Positions 1 to 7,565 are shown, numbered from the stretch's first letter. The stretch is 9,271 nucleotides of DNA from Succinivibrionaceae bacterium (GCA_003477345.1 DMTG01000078.1:1-9271); one strand, 5' to 3'. The notes: a model not told the origin generated them from the letters alone. Program-made: numbers and translations.

Positions 1-20
1 GAAACGCAAAAGTTGAGTTA

Positions 21-3000
21 TTAATCATCAGATAGTGAAAAAATTTCTTCTATCTGTCGATTAGAGAGATCTCCAATCCATTTTTCTCCAACATTTACAG
101 TCAGATCTGCAAGTTCTTTTTTGGAATTGATGATATCATTGATTTTTTCTTCAAATGTATTGGCACAGATCATTCGGTAAACCTGCACATTATTTTTTTG
201 TCCTATTCTATAGGCTCGATCTGTAGCTTGTGACTCTACTGCAGGATTCCACCAGAGATCGTAATGGATCACTGAAGAGGCGGCAGTAAGATTTAAACCG
301 GTTCCTGCTGCTTTAAGTGACAGAATCATACATTGCTCGTCGCGTCTGTTCTGAAATCTATCCACCATCCGACCGCGTTCAGTTGAATTGATGCCACCAT
401 GAATAAATTGTGGTTTGAATCCGGTCTGATCTGCAATCCATTTCTGTAACAGATCCCCCATTGTTTTAAACTGAGTGAAAATGAGGGTTTTGCGGTTATT
501 CTCGTGAAAATCCTCAAGCAAGTCAAAAAGGACCTGCATTTTTCCTGAATATTTTGCCTCCTGATACTGATCCTCTTTTGAAAATTGTGCAGGCGCATTA
601 CATATTTGCTTGAGACTTTGAATCAGTGTCAGAACAATTGCACTGCGCTCTTTCTTACCGATAATTTTCATTATCCTCATCGTCTCATCAACTTTTTTCT
701 GGTAAAGTGCCACCTGCTGCGGTGTCAGCGTACAGTACTTGTCAACGGTGATTTTATCTGGAAGATCGTCGATTACGCTTTTATCAGTCTTAAGTCGTCT
801 CATGATAAAAGGCGCAGTGACGCGTCTGAAGCTTTTAAGTACCTCAGGATCTCTTTCTTTTTCAATAGGATTGGCAAACTCTCTTCTGAAAGTGTCACTT
901 GACCCCAGAAGTCCCGGATTTGTAAAATCCATAATGGACCAGTACTCCAGCAGTCTGTTTTCAACTGGAGTTCCTGACATCGCAATCATTGAATCAGCCT
1001 TAATTGCTCTTACTGCTTTGAACACCTGGGATTTAACGTTCTTGATGGCCTGTGCTTCATCTATAACAATCAGACGAAGATTAAGCTTCATGAATTTTTT
1101 CAGGTCGTTTCTGAGTACCCCATAAGTGGTTATGATGACGTGAGCTGGAACAGAAAGATCCCGTTCCTGATAGTAAGTATTGCAGGTAAGTTTTGGTGCG
1201 AATTTTGCAATTTCACGGTTCCAATTTATAACCAGGGAGGTTGGTACCACTACCAGAACCTGTTTGTTTTCAAGTTCCTTGTCATAGCGCAGTTTTTCAA
1301 TGGCGGTGATGACCTGAAGGGTTTTTCCGAGTCCCATGTCATCAGCAATAATCGATCCCATCATGGTACGAAGATTTCGGATAAGCCAGCTGTAGCCCCG
1401 CTGCTGATATGGTCGCAGCTGTGCATTTAAAGTTGATGGTACCTCAATGCTTTTCTCTGAAAGTATTCTCTTAAGGCAGTCCTGCAGTTCCTGTGTAATT
1501 TGGACGTTATTTGTGCCAAATCGACCGGTTAGTGCTGCAGCCATGAGTCTTTGCTTGCTAGGAGTTGCAACACTTAATTGTAGTTTTTTGGCAATTCTTG
1601 ATGTGATCTGAGGATCCACATAGACAAATGAATTGCCAAATCTTACTACTTTGCCTTCATGCTTTAAAAGTTCATGGAAGTCGGTTTCACTGATAGGATT
1701 ATTGCCTAAAGCCAGATCCCAGTGGAAGTCAAGCAGCGCTGAGATCCCGAGGTAGCCTGTGGATTCATCCCATGGTTTTGAAAGTCCGACGGTCATGGCT
1801 GATTTTGGGTACAGCACTCGTTTGAGTGACTTTGGTACTATCAGTTTAACTCCCAAAAGCCTCATTGCCGGAATGGTTGACAGGATTATGTCCGCAAGCG
1901 AGTCCAGCGCAATCATTCCTATTCCGTTTTTCTTCTCCAAAAGTTCTGTTAAAACCGGGCAGACTGAGCTTAAACGGGCGACGGTGCGAAGGCACTCAAA
2001 TTTTATTTTCTGAAATTCTTTTTTACTGATAATGTCTGTAAGAGGAATAAATGTATCTTCGGGGACACCTTTTTTATCTAAGCGGTTGAACCCCATGGTG
2101 ATCTGCACCCCTTCGGTGTTATCAAAAAGATTTTGCCTGCGTTTGGTGTTTTTTGCGGGAGCCAGCGCCTCTTCTTTTACTACAGGTGCAGTAAATGCTT
2201 CATCCTCTTCAGCTATGGCTGCATCTACATATACTGCATCATCATCGCCCCGTACTCCACGTACATCATCGATAATATCATCAAGTCTGTAATCTGATTT
2301 TTGAGTTTTATCCTCAAGAATAATGACAGGCAGAACCTTCAGATTCTGCAGATAGATAGGAGCGATCCATGATTCCAGACCAAGTTTTACTCTTTCTCCT
2401 GCAATATGTTCGTCGATGTCAATGCATTTCCTTAAAAAGAGAGCGCTGATCTCAAGAGGAAGATCCTCGGACTTAGTAGTAGCAGTGTTAATAAATGCAG
2501 TTATAATGTAGCTCTCTATGAAGATCCCAAGTATCATTTCTCCCAGAACAAAGGAATTGATGGTCTCAGGTCTGCGATCTATCCTAATCATAGAATCTGG
2601 AAAGGATAAAAATGCGCGCCCGACCTCATTTACAAGTTTTCTGATTTCATCAGAAATAACCGCTGGGATCCAGCGGATTGTAAAGAAATCTTCAATTGGC
2701 TGGTAAATCTGAGGCAGTATAGCGCCATGCTTTACAAGCTTGCCTGCGATAAGCCAGGCGTAATATAGAGCTTCAATTTCGTAAGGAGCGTATTCGATTT
2801 TCTTGGAATCCAGTGAGCCTGAAAACATTTCGTGAAAGCCTGCTCCCTCATATTTTTCATTAGCCGGATCAAAAGGACGGATGACCTCTGGCTCGCCGTT
2901 ATTATCAACAGAATGAGTTACCCATGCCAGACTGCTGTCGAAATGACCTCTTCCCCAAGAGTCAAAAATCAGGATCGGCTGTTTTTCATTATGAACAGGC

Positions 3001-3788
3001 GGATCTCTGTCAGTCTTGTCTTTTAACTGCCTGTCCACCAGTTTCCCAGCTCTTTCGATGATTTTTTTCATCTTCTCTCTTAATTCACCTTCCACGAAAC
3101 CTGCAGGTGAAGGTTTAAAGAGTCCGATAACAGAGTCAAGTAGCGGAGGGATTTCTGTGAAGGTAGCCTGTTTGAGATCTTCAAGCGATGATTCCGAATC
3201 TCCCCCCTTCTGCTCAAGGATCTCCTTCCAGGTTGGCATTTCGGTCTGTTCGACCTGTTCTATATCAATTTTCTTTTTAGCTAGTTCCGCAACAATATCG
3301 AGCCCTTTAAGTTCAAATAAGATAAAAGGATTTGCATCGATTTCCTGACTGAATTTGTAGATCACGGCAGCAATATGCTTGCATGGAACAGCGTAATCCG
3401 GACATGAGCACTTGAGCTTTAAGTCATCCCATTTATGTGGAAATATTCTGATCCCGATCTGCTCGGCTACGTTTTCAATTTCAGGCGCAAGTTCCCTTGC
3501 AGAAAGCTTGGCAAGAATGACAGGGGATTTTGCAATTTCGTCTAACAGAGCCTTTTTTTCATTTTCTGTAAACCGAGGGAGCTCAATTTTAACTGAATAG
3601 AAAGGATCATAATTACCCTGTACCCGGGCTTTAATAAGCGCACGTGCAGGATCTATTGTAAGCTGGTAAACCTTGCCGGTATTAGCATAGGTCATGCCGC
3701 GTGGAATGCGGTTTGCAAAGTCAATGCCACTTAAAGCATTAAGCCAGCGCTGTCCCCACCAGGTGGTTCCGTATAAATTCTTGCCCAT
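21..3788 (-). CDS. SWIM zinc-finger / SNF2-family helicase fusion protein
   Basis: A 1255-residue protein predicted to be a DNA-dependent ATPase/translocase of the bacterial SNF2 group. The first 165 residues match the stand-alone SWIM-protein family: a TWWGQRWL motif at about 9-16, then a Cys-x-Cys...Cys-x-His zinc site (C127, C129, C136, H138). Residues about 680-730 resemble the SNF2-associated bacterial domain (DUF3670 type). The ATPase follows, with Walker A DDMGLGKT at 816-823, the DEAQ box at 910-913, MSGTP at 937-941 and motif VI QATDRAYRIGQ at 1187-1197. All core motifs look intact, so it should be active. Residues about 500-555 are an acidic, then Lys/Arg-containing, likely disordered linker. 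The ATG start fits the family's N-terminal motif, but the ribosome binding site is weak. The gene stands apart from the upstream operon, beyond its terminator. Target and partners cannot be read from the sequence. RapA is a less likely identity because it lacks SWIM. Confidence 0.93.
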   Translation of the reverse strand: MGKNLYGTTWWGQRWLNALSGIDFANRIPRGMTYANTGKVYQLTIDPARALIKARVQGNYDPFYSVKIELPRFTENEKKALLDEIAKSPVILAKLSARELAPEIENVAEQIGIRIFPHKWDDLKLKCSCPDYAVPCKHIAAVIYKFSQEIDANPFILFELKGLDIVAELAKKKIDIEQVEQTEMPTWKEILEQKGGDSESSLEDLKQATFTEIPPLLDSVIGLFKPSPAGFVEGELREKMKKIIERAGKLVDRQLKDKTDRDPPVHNEKQPILIFDSWGRGHFDSSLAWVTHSVDNNGEPEVIRPFDPANEKYEGAGFHEMFSGSLDSKKIEYAPYEIEALYYAWLIAGKLVKHGAILPQIYQPIEDFFTIRWIPAVISDEIRKLVNEVGRAFLSFPDSMIRIDRRPETINSFVLGEMILGIFIESYIITAFINTATTKSEDLPLEISALFLRKCIDIDEHIAGERVKLGLESWIAPIYLQNLKVLPVIILEDKTQKSDYRLDDIIDDVRGVRGDDDAVYVDAAIAEEDEAFTAPVVKEEALAPAKNTKRRQNLFDNTEGVQITMGFNRLDKKGVPEDTFIPLTDIISKKEFQKIKFECLRTVARLSSVCPVLTELLEKKNGIGMIALDSLADIILSTIPAMRLLGVKLIVPKSLKRVLYPKSAMTVGLSKPWDESTGYLGISALLDFHWDLALGNNPISETDFHELLKHEGKVVRFGNSFVYVDPQITSRIAKKLQLSVATPSKQRLMAAALTGRFGTNNVQITQELQDCLKRILSEKSIEVPSTLNAQLRPYQQRGYSWLIRNLRTMMGSIIADDMGLGKTLQVITAIEKLRYDKELENKQVLVVVPTSLVINWNREIAKFAPKLTCNTYYQERDLSVPAHVIITTYGVLRNDLKKFMKLNLRLIVIDEAQAIKNVKSQVFKAVRAIKADSMIAMSGTPVENRLLEYWSIMDFTNPGLLGSSDTFRREFANPIEKERDPEVLKSFRRVTAPFIMRRLKTDKSVIDDLPDKITVDKYCTLTPQQVALYQKKVDETMRIMKIIGKKERSAIVLTLIQSLKQICNAPAQFSKEDQYQEAKYSGKMQVLFDLLEDFHENNRKTLIFTQFKTMGDLLQKWIADQTGFKPQFIHGGINSTERGRMVDRFQNRRDEQCMILSLKAAGTGLNLTAASSVIHYDLWWNPAVESQATDRAYRIGQKNNVQVYRMICANTFEEKINDIINSKKELADLTVNVGEKWIGDLSNRQIEEIFSLSDD

Positions 3789-4038
3789 TTTTGCTGTAGT
3801 CTTTAATTGTGTAAATTGATAGGAAAATTATGTCTTTTTTATGCTGACTTTGCCACATTCCATGGCATAAGTCCATCTAATTTTTGAATCGTGCCATGTA
3901 AATTCAGAACATTCAGAGATCTTTCCTGGCACAAGGACTGCGCAAAAACCTCAGTTGATGCAGACTCCTTATGATGAGAACGGAAAAGCAGTAGAGAAGG
4001 CAAAAGGTAAAAAGTGCTTTTTAAAAGCTCTGCCCACC
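3789..4038. other. Intergenic spacer upstream of the SNF2 gene
   Basis: A 250-nt spacer between the operon terminator and the helicase start. It must carry the helicase promoter, but I see no convincing -35/-10 pair on the minus strand; AAGACA and TACACA 17 nt apart (about 3807-3835) are only a weak possibility. The segment contains a 7-bp inverted repeat, CATGGCA at 3861-3867 and TGCCATG at 3892-3898, and a 9-nt-spaced direct repeat of ATTCAG at 3902 and 3911. The possible transposase remnant lies within it. No RNA gene was recognised. Confidence 0.5.
3839..3955 (-). pseudogene. Possible 3' remnant of an IS66-like transposase gene
   Basis: A minus-strand reading frame ends in TAA at 3839-3841. 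Its last 38 codons finish with IQKLDGLMPWNVAKSA. IS66-family transposases commonly end in a Leu-Leu-Pro-Trp-Asn tip preceded by a short hydrophobic/acidic segment, and this tip looks similar; a VFAQ motif some 30 residues earlier is also compatible. No start codon or ribosome site belongs to it, and the frame simply runs back toward the prolyl isomerase gene, so the left-over piece has no clear upstream boundary. No terminal inverted repeats were recognised. This rests on a dozen residues only. It could equally be chance coding potential in an intergenic spacer. Confidence 0.3.
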
Positions 4039-4061
4039 AAAATGGCCGGCATTTGCCGGCC
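4039..4061 (-). terminator. Intrinsic terminator of the glyA-rib-nusB-thiL-FKBP operon
   Basis: Read on the minus strand, the arms GGCCGGC and GCCGGCC (4055-4061 and 4044-4050) form a 7-bp all-GC stem around an AAAT loop; an added A-T pair is possible. ATTTT follows directly. It lies 25 nt after the prolyl isomerase stop codon. The T run is short, so termination may be incomplete. In the other direction only a poor TTAT tail follows, so it is best read as a terminator for the minus strand. Confidence 0.75.
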
Positions 4062-4086
4062 TTATCTAGATTGCTTCTATTTTCTG

Positions 4087-4902
4087 CTATTCAGCCTTGG
4101 CAGGCTCTGCCTTAGCAGGTTCAGCTTTTGCTGGCTCTGCTTTGGCTGGCTCTGTCTTATCCTGCTTCTTGTCCGCAGGCTTGTTGATTGCGTGCAGCTT
4201 AACGTCGAATTTGAGCACAGAGTTAGGCTTGATAACATCGCCGGCACCATTCTCGCCATAGGCGAGATTTGATGGGATCACCAGCTCGTATTCAGCGCCA
4301 GGGGTCATCATCTGCAAACCTTCAACCCAGCCTGGGATCATATTGTCAAGCGGGAAGTCAACTGGCTCTTTCTGCTCGTCAAAGACTTTATCATCAATGG
4401 TGGTGCCCTTGTAGGTAACACTGATCATGTCACCTTTCTTTGGATGATCACCCTGGCCCTCGGTGATAACCTTGTACTGAAGACCTGACTCAGTAACCTT
4501 GACGCCTTCCTTCTTCTTGTTCTCATCTAAGAACTTGTTGCCTTCGGCGAGATTCTTTTCAGCTTCTTCCTTGGCCTTCTTAGCCATGCTTTCCTGCATC
4601 TTCTGATCGACAGATCTCAGAACGTCTTCAATTTCCTTGTTGTCTAAGGTAGCCTTGTCGGCGAGTGCATCCTTGAAGCCCTGCAGAACGATTTCGTTAT
4701 TGAAAGGATCGATAAATTCCTTCTGGGTATCTTCCATCTTTCTTAAGTAGGTGCCAACAGATGCGCCTACTGCATAAGAAGCCTTGTCATTGAAAGGGCT
4801 GTCCTTAGTGACGTTAACCTCTTTCTTGCCACAGGCAGTTACTGCCAGTACACAGGCAGCCAATACTGATACCGCTGCAACCTTTTTATTATTTAATATC
4901 AC
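4087..4902 (-). CDS. fkpA: FKBP-type peptidyl-prolyl cis-trans isomerase lipoprotein (FkpA/Mip type)
   Basis: An envelope foldase that isomerises Xaa-Pro bonds and probably chaperones exported proteins. From the chosen GTG start it has 271 residues. A lipoprotein signal (two Lys, a hydrophobic stretch, then VTAC with lipidated Cys24) is followed by Gly, so outer-membrane sorting is likely. Residues about 35-130 are the helical FKBP_N dimerisation domain, and about 138-238 the FKBP catalytic domain, with VTYKGT, VFD, IPGW and AYGENG motifs that supply the active-site aromatic and Asp residues. The tail is a Glu-Pro-Ala-Lys repeat. The GTG is preferred because GGAG lies 6 nt upstream (4909-4912). 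The upstream ATG at 4953 would overlap thiL, has no comparable site and adds a non-signal-like leader. E. coli FkpA has the same domain order but is not a lipoprotein, so the gene symbol is by analogy. Confidence 0.88.
   Translation of the reverse strand: MILNNKKVAAVSVLAACVLAVTACGKKEVNVTKDSPFNDKASYAVGASVGTYLRKMEDTQKEFIDPFNNEIVLQGFKDALADKATLDNKEIEDVLRSVDQKMQESMAKKAKEEAEKNLAEGNKFLDENKKKEGVKVTESGLQYKVITEGQGDHPKKGDMISVTYKGTTIDDKVFDEQKEPVDFPLDNMIPGWVEGLQMMTPGAEYELVIPSNLAYGENGAGDVIKPNSVLKFDVKLHAINKPADKKQDKTEPAKAEPAKAEPAKAEPAKAE
4090..4155 (-). repeat. 15-bp coding tandem repeat (Glu-Pro-Ala-Lys-Ala tail)
   Basis: Four successive 15-bp units at the 3' end of the prolyl isomerase gene encode (T/A)EPAK, followed by a partial Ala-Glu before the stop. 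The units differ mostly at third codon positions (Ala GCC, GCA, GCT; Pro CCA or CCT; Lys AAA or AAG; Glu GAG or GAA), so the protein repeat is exact while the DNA repeat is degenerate. Confidence 0.85.
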
Positions 4903-4908
4903 TTGTAA

Positions 4909-4912
4909 CTCC
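4909..4912 (-). promoter_or_regulatory. Ribosome binding site deciding the GTG start of the FKBP gene
   Basis: GGAG on the minus strand, 6 nt before the GTG at 4900-4902. It sits in the thiL-FKBP gap and favours the GTG over the longer ATG frame. Confidence 0.65.
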
Positions 4913-4939
4913 GGTTTAGTGTGATTGTTTATCACATTA

Positions 4940-5896
4940 TCAAAAATGTTCAAACCCAGTCTGTTTCAAATTGCAGATTCTACCATTTTTATATAGCTTA
5001 TAGCCATCTGCAGTTAATTTCCCAATAGGTGTAATTTTAACGTTATGTTTTTTAGAAAGCTCTGCTATAAAAGCCGCCTTCTCTGAAGGTGCGGTAAAGA
5101 CCAGCTCATAGTCCCCGCCGCCGTATGCGGCAAAACGTATCCTTTCATCTTCATCTGAAAGATACTTATATAAAGTCTCATCGCACGGCAGAGAACTAAG
5201 TTCTATATCCGCCCCCAGATGACTTTCTTCAAGGATATGGCGTAAGTCACCGATAAGCCCGTCTGAAATGTCGATGGCACAGCGGCAGTACTCACGCAGA
5301 TCAGTAGCCAGTGTGCATCTGTTAGGCATCAGCATGGCTTTCTTATGAAGCTCGTCCATGGCCTTCTCTGACAGCGCTATTTCATGATAGCCGCCTGCCA
5401 CATAGAGCCCGGCAGCGCCCAGTGTGCCTGTAACATAGACAGTATCCCCTGCTCTTCCCATGGCACGGCGCATAGACATTCCACCTGGCACCAGGCCATA
5501 GGCGCTGATGGTTATGGAAAGAGGACCTTTGGTGGTGTTGCCGCCTATTAAAGGCATCTTAAGAGCACTGGCGTGCTCTAAAAGGCCTTTTGAAAAATTT
5601 TCCAGGAAATCAGGGCTGTCGTCTGGCAGAGTAACCGACAGGGTAAAGCAGAAAGGAGAAGCTCCCATAGATGCCAGATCAGATACGTTCACAAGCAGGG
5701 ACTTATAGCCAAGACAGTACGGATCTTCACCCCTGAAAAAATGAACACCCTCATTGAGAGTGTCAGTGGTTACGGCAAGCTCCATTCCGGCAGGCACTTT
5801 GAGCAGAGCGCAGTCATCGCCGATACCGAGGCTTACCCCTGCTGCTCTGTCGTGACCAGAAAAATACTTTCTGATTAATGAAAACTCACCCGGCAT
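4940..5896 (-). CDS. thiL: Thiamine-monophosphate kinase
   Basis: Phosphorylates thiamine monophosphate with ATP to give thiamine diphosphate, the last step of cofactor synthesis, in the cytoplasm. The 318 residues are close to the E. coli length and start with the same GEFSLI motif. Recognisable AIR-synthase/ThiL-fold motifs in order: GIGDDCA at 24-30 and TDTL at 44-47 (metal and nucleotide binding), YKSLLVNVSDLASMGA at about 64-79, GGNTTKGP at 118-125, DISDGL at 209-214 and YGGGDYELVFT at 258-268. The start is only 3 nt beyond the nusB stop and has no strong ribosome site of its own, which suggests translational coupling to nusB. The stop is TGA. In many gammaproteobacteria pgpA follows; here the prolyl isomerase gene does. 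Confidence 0.96.
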   Translation of the reverse strand: MPGEFSLIRKYFSGHDRAAGVSLGIGDDCALLKVPAGMELAVTTDTLNEGVHFFRGEDPYCLGYKSLLVNVSDLASMGASPFCFTLSVTLPDDSPDFLENFSKGLLEHASALKMPLIGGNTTKGPLSITISAYGLVPGGMSMRRAMGRAGDTVYVTGTLGAAGLYVAGGYHEIALSEKAMDELHKKAMLMPNRCTLATDLREYCRCAIDISDGLIGDLRHILEESHLGADIELSSLPCDETLYKYLSDEDERIRFAAYGGGDYELVFTAPSEKAAFIAELSKKHNVKITPIGKLTADGYKLYKNGRICNLKQTGFEHF

Positions 5897-5899
5897 GGA

Positions 5900-6343
5900 T
5901 TAGTTTACGCCCTGAGTTCTGATGGCGTGAACTACCTTGTCCAGGACTCCGTTCACAAACTTGTGGCTATCCTGCTCGGCAAACTCTTTTGCCAGCATGA
6001 TAGATTCATTTATGACAACGCGGTAAGGAACGTCCTGCCTGTACAGCAGTTCAAAGGTGCCCAGACGCAGAATTGCCTTATCCACCTGATCGAGATCTTT
6101 GAGCGGTCTTGATAAAAATGGCTCAAACACCTCATCTAAATGATCAGAGTTGGCAATCACTCCGCTTATAAGATCGTGCATATACTCAAGATCTGAGCCG
6201 CTTACAGGCTGATCTTCAATAAACTGCTGCTCAATGGAGCTTGAAGAATCACCGGTCATCTGCCACTGATAGATTGCCTGCATGGCAAAATGACGAGCCT
6301 TGTGACGCATGCTAGGAGTTACTGCGCCTTCAGTTGAATCCAT
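5900..6343 (-). CDS. nusB: Transcription antitermination protein NusB
   Basis: A small all-helical RNA-binding protein that pairs with NusE (ribosomal protein S10) on boxA RNA in antitermination and rRNA maturation. It has 147 residues, slightly longer than the 139 of E. coli, because of an N-terminal extension of about eight residues. Conserved segments are RHKARHFAMQAIYQWQ near the N-terminus, the central VDKAILRLGTFELLYRQDVPYRVVINE region and the C-terminal SHKFVNGVLDK motif, all near-identical to family members. The ATG at 6341-6343 has AGAGGA about 11 nt upstream. An inner ATG at codon 12 lacks a site close by and was rejected. It is placed between ribH and thiL, the classic arrangement. 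Confidence 0.96.
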   Translation of the reverse strand: MDSTEGAVTPSMRHKARHFAMQAIYQWQMTGDSSSSIEQQFIEDQPVSGSDLEYMHDLISGVIANSDHLDEVFEPFLSRPLKDLDQVDKAILRLGTFELLYRQDVPYRVVINESIMLAKEFAEQDSHKFVNGVLDKVVHAIRTQGVN

Positions 6344-6377
6344 ATAAAAATCTATCCTCTTTTAACGTTGTATTAAA

Positions 6378-6848
6378 TTAGATCTGCTTTATAACGTTTA
6401 CCATTTCAAGAGCGGTAGTTGCTGCCTCAGAGCCCTTGTTGCCCATCTTGGAGCCGGCTCTCTGAATTGCCTGATCAAGGTTGTCAGGAGTGAGTACACC
6501 GTTGGTTACAGGCACACCGTATTTCAGGGTTACCTGAGAGAGACCCTTGGCGCATTCATTGGCAACCAGCTCAAAATGATAGGTACCGCCGCGGATCACA
6601 CAGCCTAAAGCAATAATGGCATCAAAGTTCTTGCTCTCGGCAAGTTTGGAGCACACAACCGGGATCTCAACAGCACCTGGAACTTTGACAACGGTTATAT
6701 TGTCATCAGGTACTTCACCTTCTCTTTTTAAAGTATCCAGAGCACCGTCTAAGAGACGATCACAGATAAAACTGTTGAAACGGGATACTACAATGGCAAA
6801 CTTGCCATCTCTGCAAGGTTTGATTCCTTCGATCACTTTTACTGTCAT
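6378..6848 (-). CDS. ribH: 6,7-dimethyl-8-ribityllumazine synthase
   Basis: Condenses 5-amino-6-ribitylamino-uracil with dihydroxybutanone phosphate to form lumazine, the direct precursor of riboflavin. From the chosen start it has 156 residues, the same as E. coli RibH. Visible motifs are SRFN at about 22-25 (substrate ring binding), VPGAVEIP at 56-63, the [12 protein letters not shown] loop at about 82-93 with catalytic His91, the NGVLT segment, and GNKGSEAA near the C-terminus. The frame is open further up to an ATG at 6873-6875, but that ATG has no ribosome site, whereas the inner ATG has GAGGAG 9 nt before it and gives the family length. The gene lies 45 nt after ribE and 34 nt before nusB, so co-transcription is expected. 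Confidence 0.96.
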   Translation of the reverse strand: MTVKVIEGIKPCRDGKFAIVVSRFNSFICDRLLDGALDTLKREGEVPDDNITVVKVPGAVEIPVVCSKLAESKNFDAIIALGCVIRGGTYHFELVANECAKGLSQVTLKYGVPVTNGVLTPDNLDQAIQRAGSKMGNKGSEAATTALEMVNVIKQI

Positions 6849-6857
6849 AATTTTGTT

Positions 6858-6863
6858 CTCCTC
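6858..6863 (-). promoter_or_regulatory. Ribosome binding site deciding the ribH start
   Basis: GAGGAG on the minus strand with a 9-nt spacer to the ATG at 6846-6848. It is one of the strongest sites in the window and fixes the shorter, 156-residue RibH. Confidence 0.8.
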
Positions 6864-6893
6864 AGAATTTGGCATATTTTAGCTTATCTTTGG

Positions 6894-7565
6894 CTAAAAA
6901 AATCCGTTTTCCATTAATTTATCCAGAGTAATCTCCGAATTTTGAGATTTTTCTGCCTGCTTTTCCTCGTGGCTGCTTAAAAACAGGCGTTCAAGATAGC
7001 GTGCTAAAACATCAACTTCAAGATTAACCTCGCTGCCTTCTGAAAACACTGCAGCCACTGACTCCTGAGTATGCGGAATCATGGTAAGTCTGAAGCTGTC
7101 TTCCTTAATTTCATTGACCGTAAGCGAAATGCCGTCCACGGCAATCGAGCCTTTATGGGCAATATAGCGCATCAGTTCGTGCGGAGCTTCAATCCAGACA
7201 TCGTTGCTGTCGGTATTCTCGATAACGGCCTTTACCTTGCCAATGCCGTCCACATGCCCCTGCATTATGTGCCCGCCCAGATGGGTTGAAGGCGTGCAGG
7301 CCAGCTCGAGATTGATTGGCTGACCTCTTTTATAATGTTTAAAACAGGTATTTTCGATAGTCTCTTTGGATACGTCGGCAGTAAAGCTGTCATAACTTAA
7401 AGACGTGGCAGTAAGACACACGCCGTTGTTCGCAATGGAATCCCCTATCACCACCCGTTCTTTAAGGCGGAAGGAGTCTGGAACGCCCACTTCTATCTGA
7501 GCGCCGTGACCGTGCGTGGTAAGCATCTTTAGAGTGCCTACGGCTTCTACAATTCCAGTAAACAT
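6894..7565 (-). CDS. ribE: Riboflavin synthase (alpha subunit type)
   Basis: Dismutates two molecules of 6,7-dimethyl-8-ribityllumazine into riboflavin and the pyrimidine precursor; the family works as a trimer. The 223 residues show the expected tandem duplication of lumazine-binding barrels. The N-barrel covers about 1-97, with the essential MFTGI start and GDSIANNGVCLT at 41-52. The C-barrel covers about 98-190, with GGHIMQGHVD at 97-106, KGSIAVDGISLTVN at 138-151 and IPHT at 163-166. The tail is about ten residues longer than in E. coli and ends ITLDKLMENGFF, a form seen in many family members. The ATG is certain because MFTGI is catalytic; AGG lies about 10 nt upstream. It follows ribD after an 81-nt gap. 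The E. coli orthologue is called ribC. Confidence 0.97.
   Translation of the reverse strand: MFTGIVEAVGTLKMLTTHGHGAQIEVGVPDSFRLKERVVIGDSIANNGVCLTATSLSYDSFTADVSKETIENTCFKHYKRGQPINLELACTPSTHLGGHIMQGHVDGIGKVKAVIENTDSNDVWIEAPHELMRYIAHKGSIAVDGISLTVNEIKEDSFRLTMIPHTQESVAAVFSEGSEVNLEVDVLARYLERLFLSSHEEKQAEKSQNSEITLDKLMENGFF

Noticed and set aside
739..1125. Plus-strand frame of 128 residues, antisense to the helicase ATPase domain
   Set aside because: It is a shadow of a strongly conserved minus-strand coding region, without a recognisable motif.
3955..4272. Plus-strand frame of 105 residues
   Set aside because: Its 3' part is the antisense of the Glu-Pro-Ala-Lys repeat, giving a Leu/Cys-rich artefact, and it crosses the terminator hairpin. 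There is no ribosome site and no family resemblance.
4920..4936. CRP-like site TGTGA...TCACA
   Set aside because: The spacer is 7 nt instead of the 6 nt of the CRP consensus, so I do not call it a CRP operator; kept only as an unspecified palindrome.
4903..4953. Upstream ATG for the FKBP gene overlapping thiL by 14 nt
   Set aside because: It adds a polar leader ahead of the lipoprotein signal and lacks a ribosome site; the GTG with GGAG fits better.
5897..5899. TPP riboswitch ahead of thiL
   Set aside because: The nusB-thiL gap is 3 nt, so there is no room for it and no sign of the conserved THI-box sequence.
6849..6875. Upstream ATG for ribH giving a 165-residue protein
   Set aside because: No ribosome site precedes it, while the inner ATG has a strong GAGGAG and gives the standard length.
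6877..6899. TTTTAGC / GCTAAAA inverted repeat around the ribE stop
   Set aside because: It is AT-rich with a 9-nt loop and no T-run terminator shape; such repeats are common by chance in AT-rich gaps.
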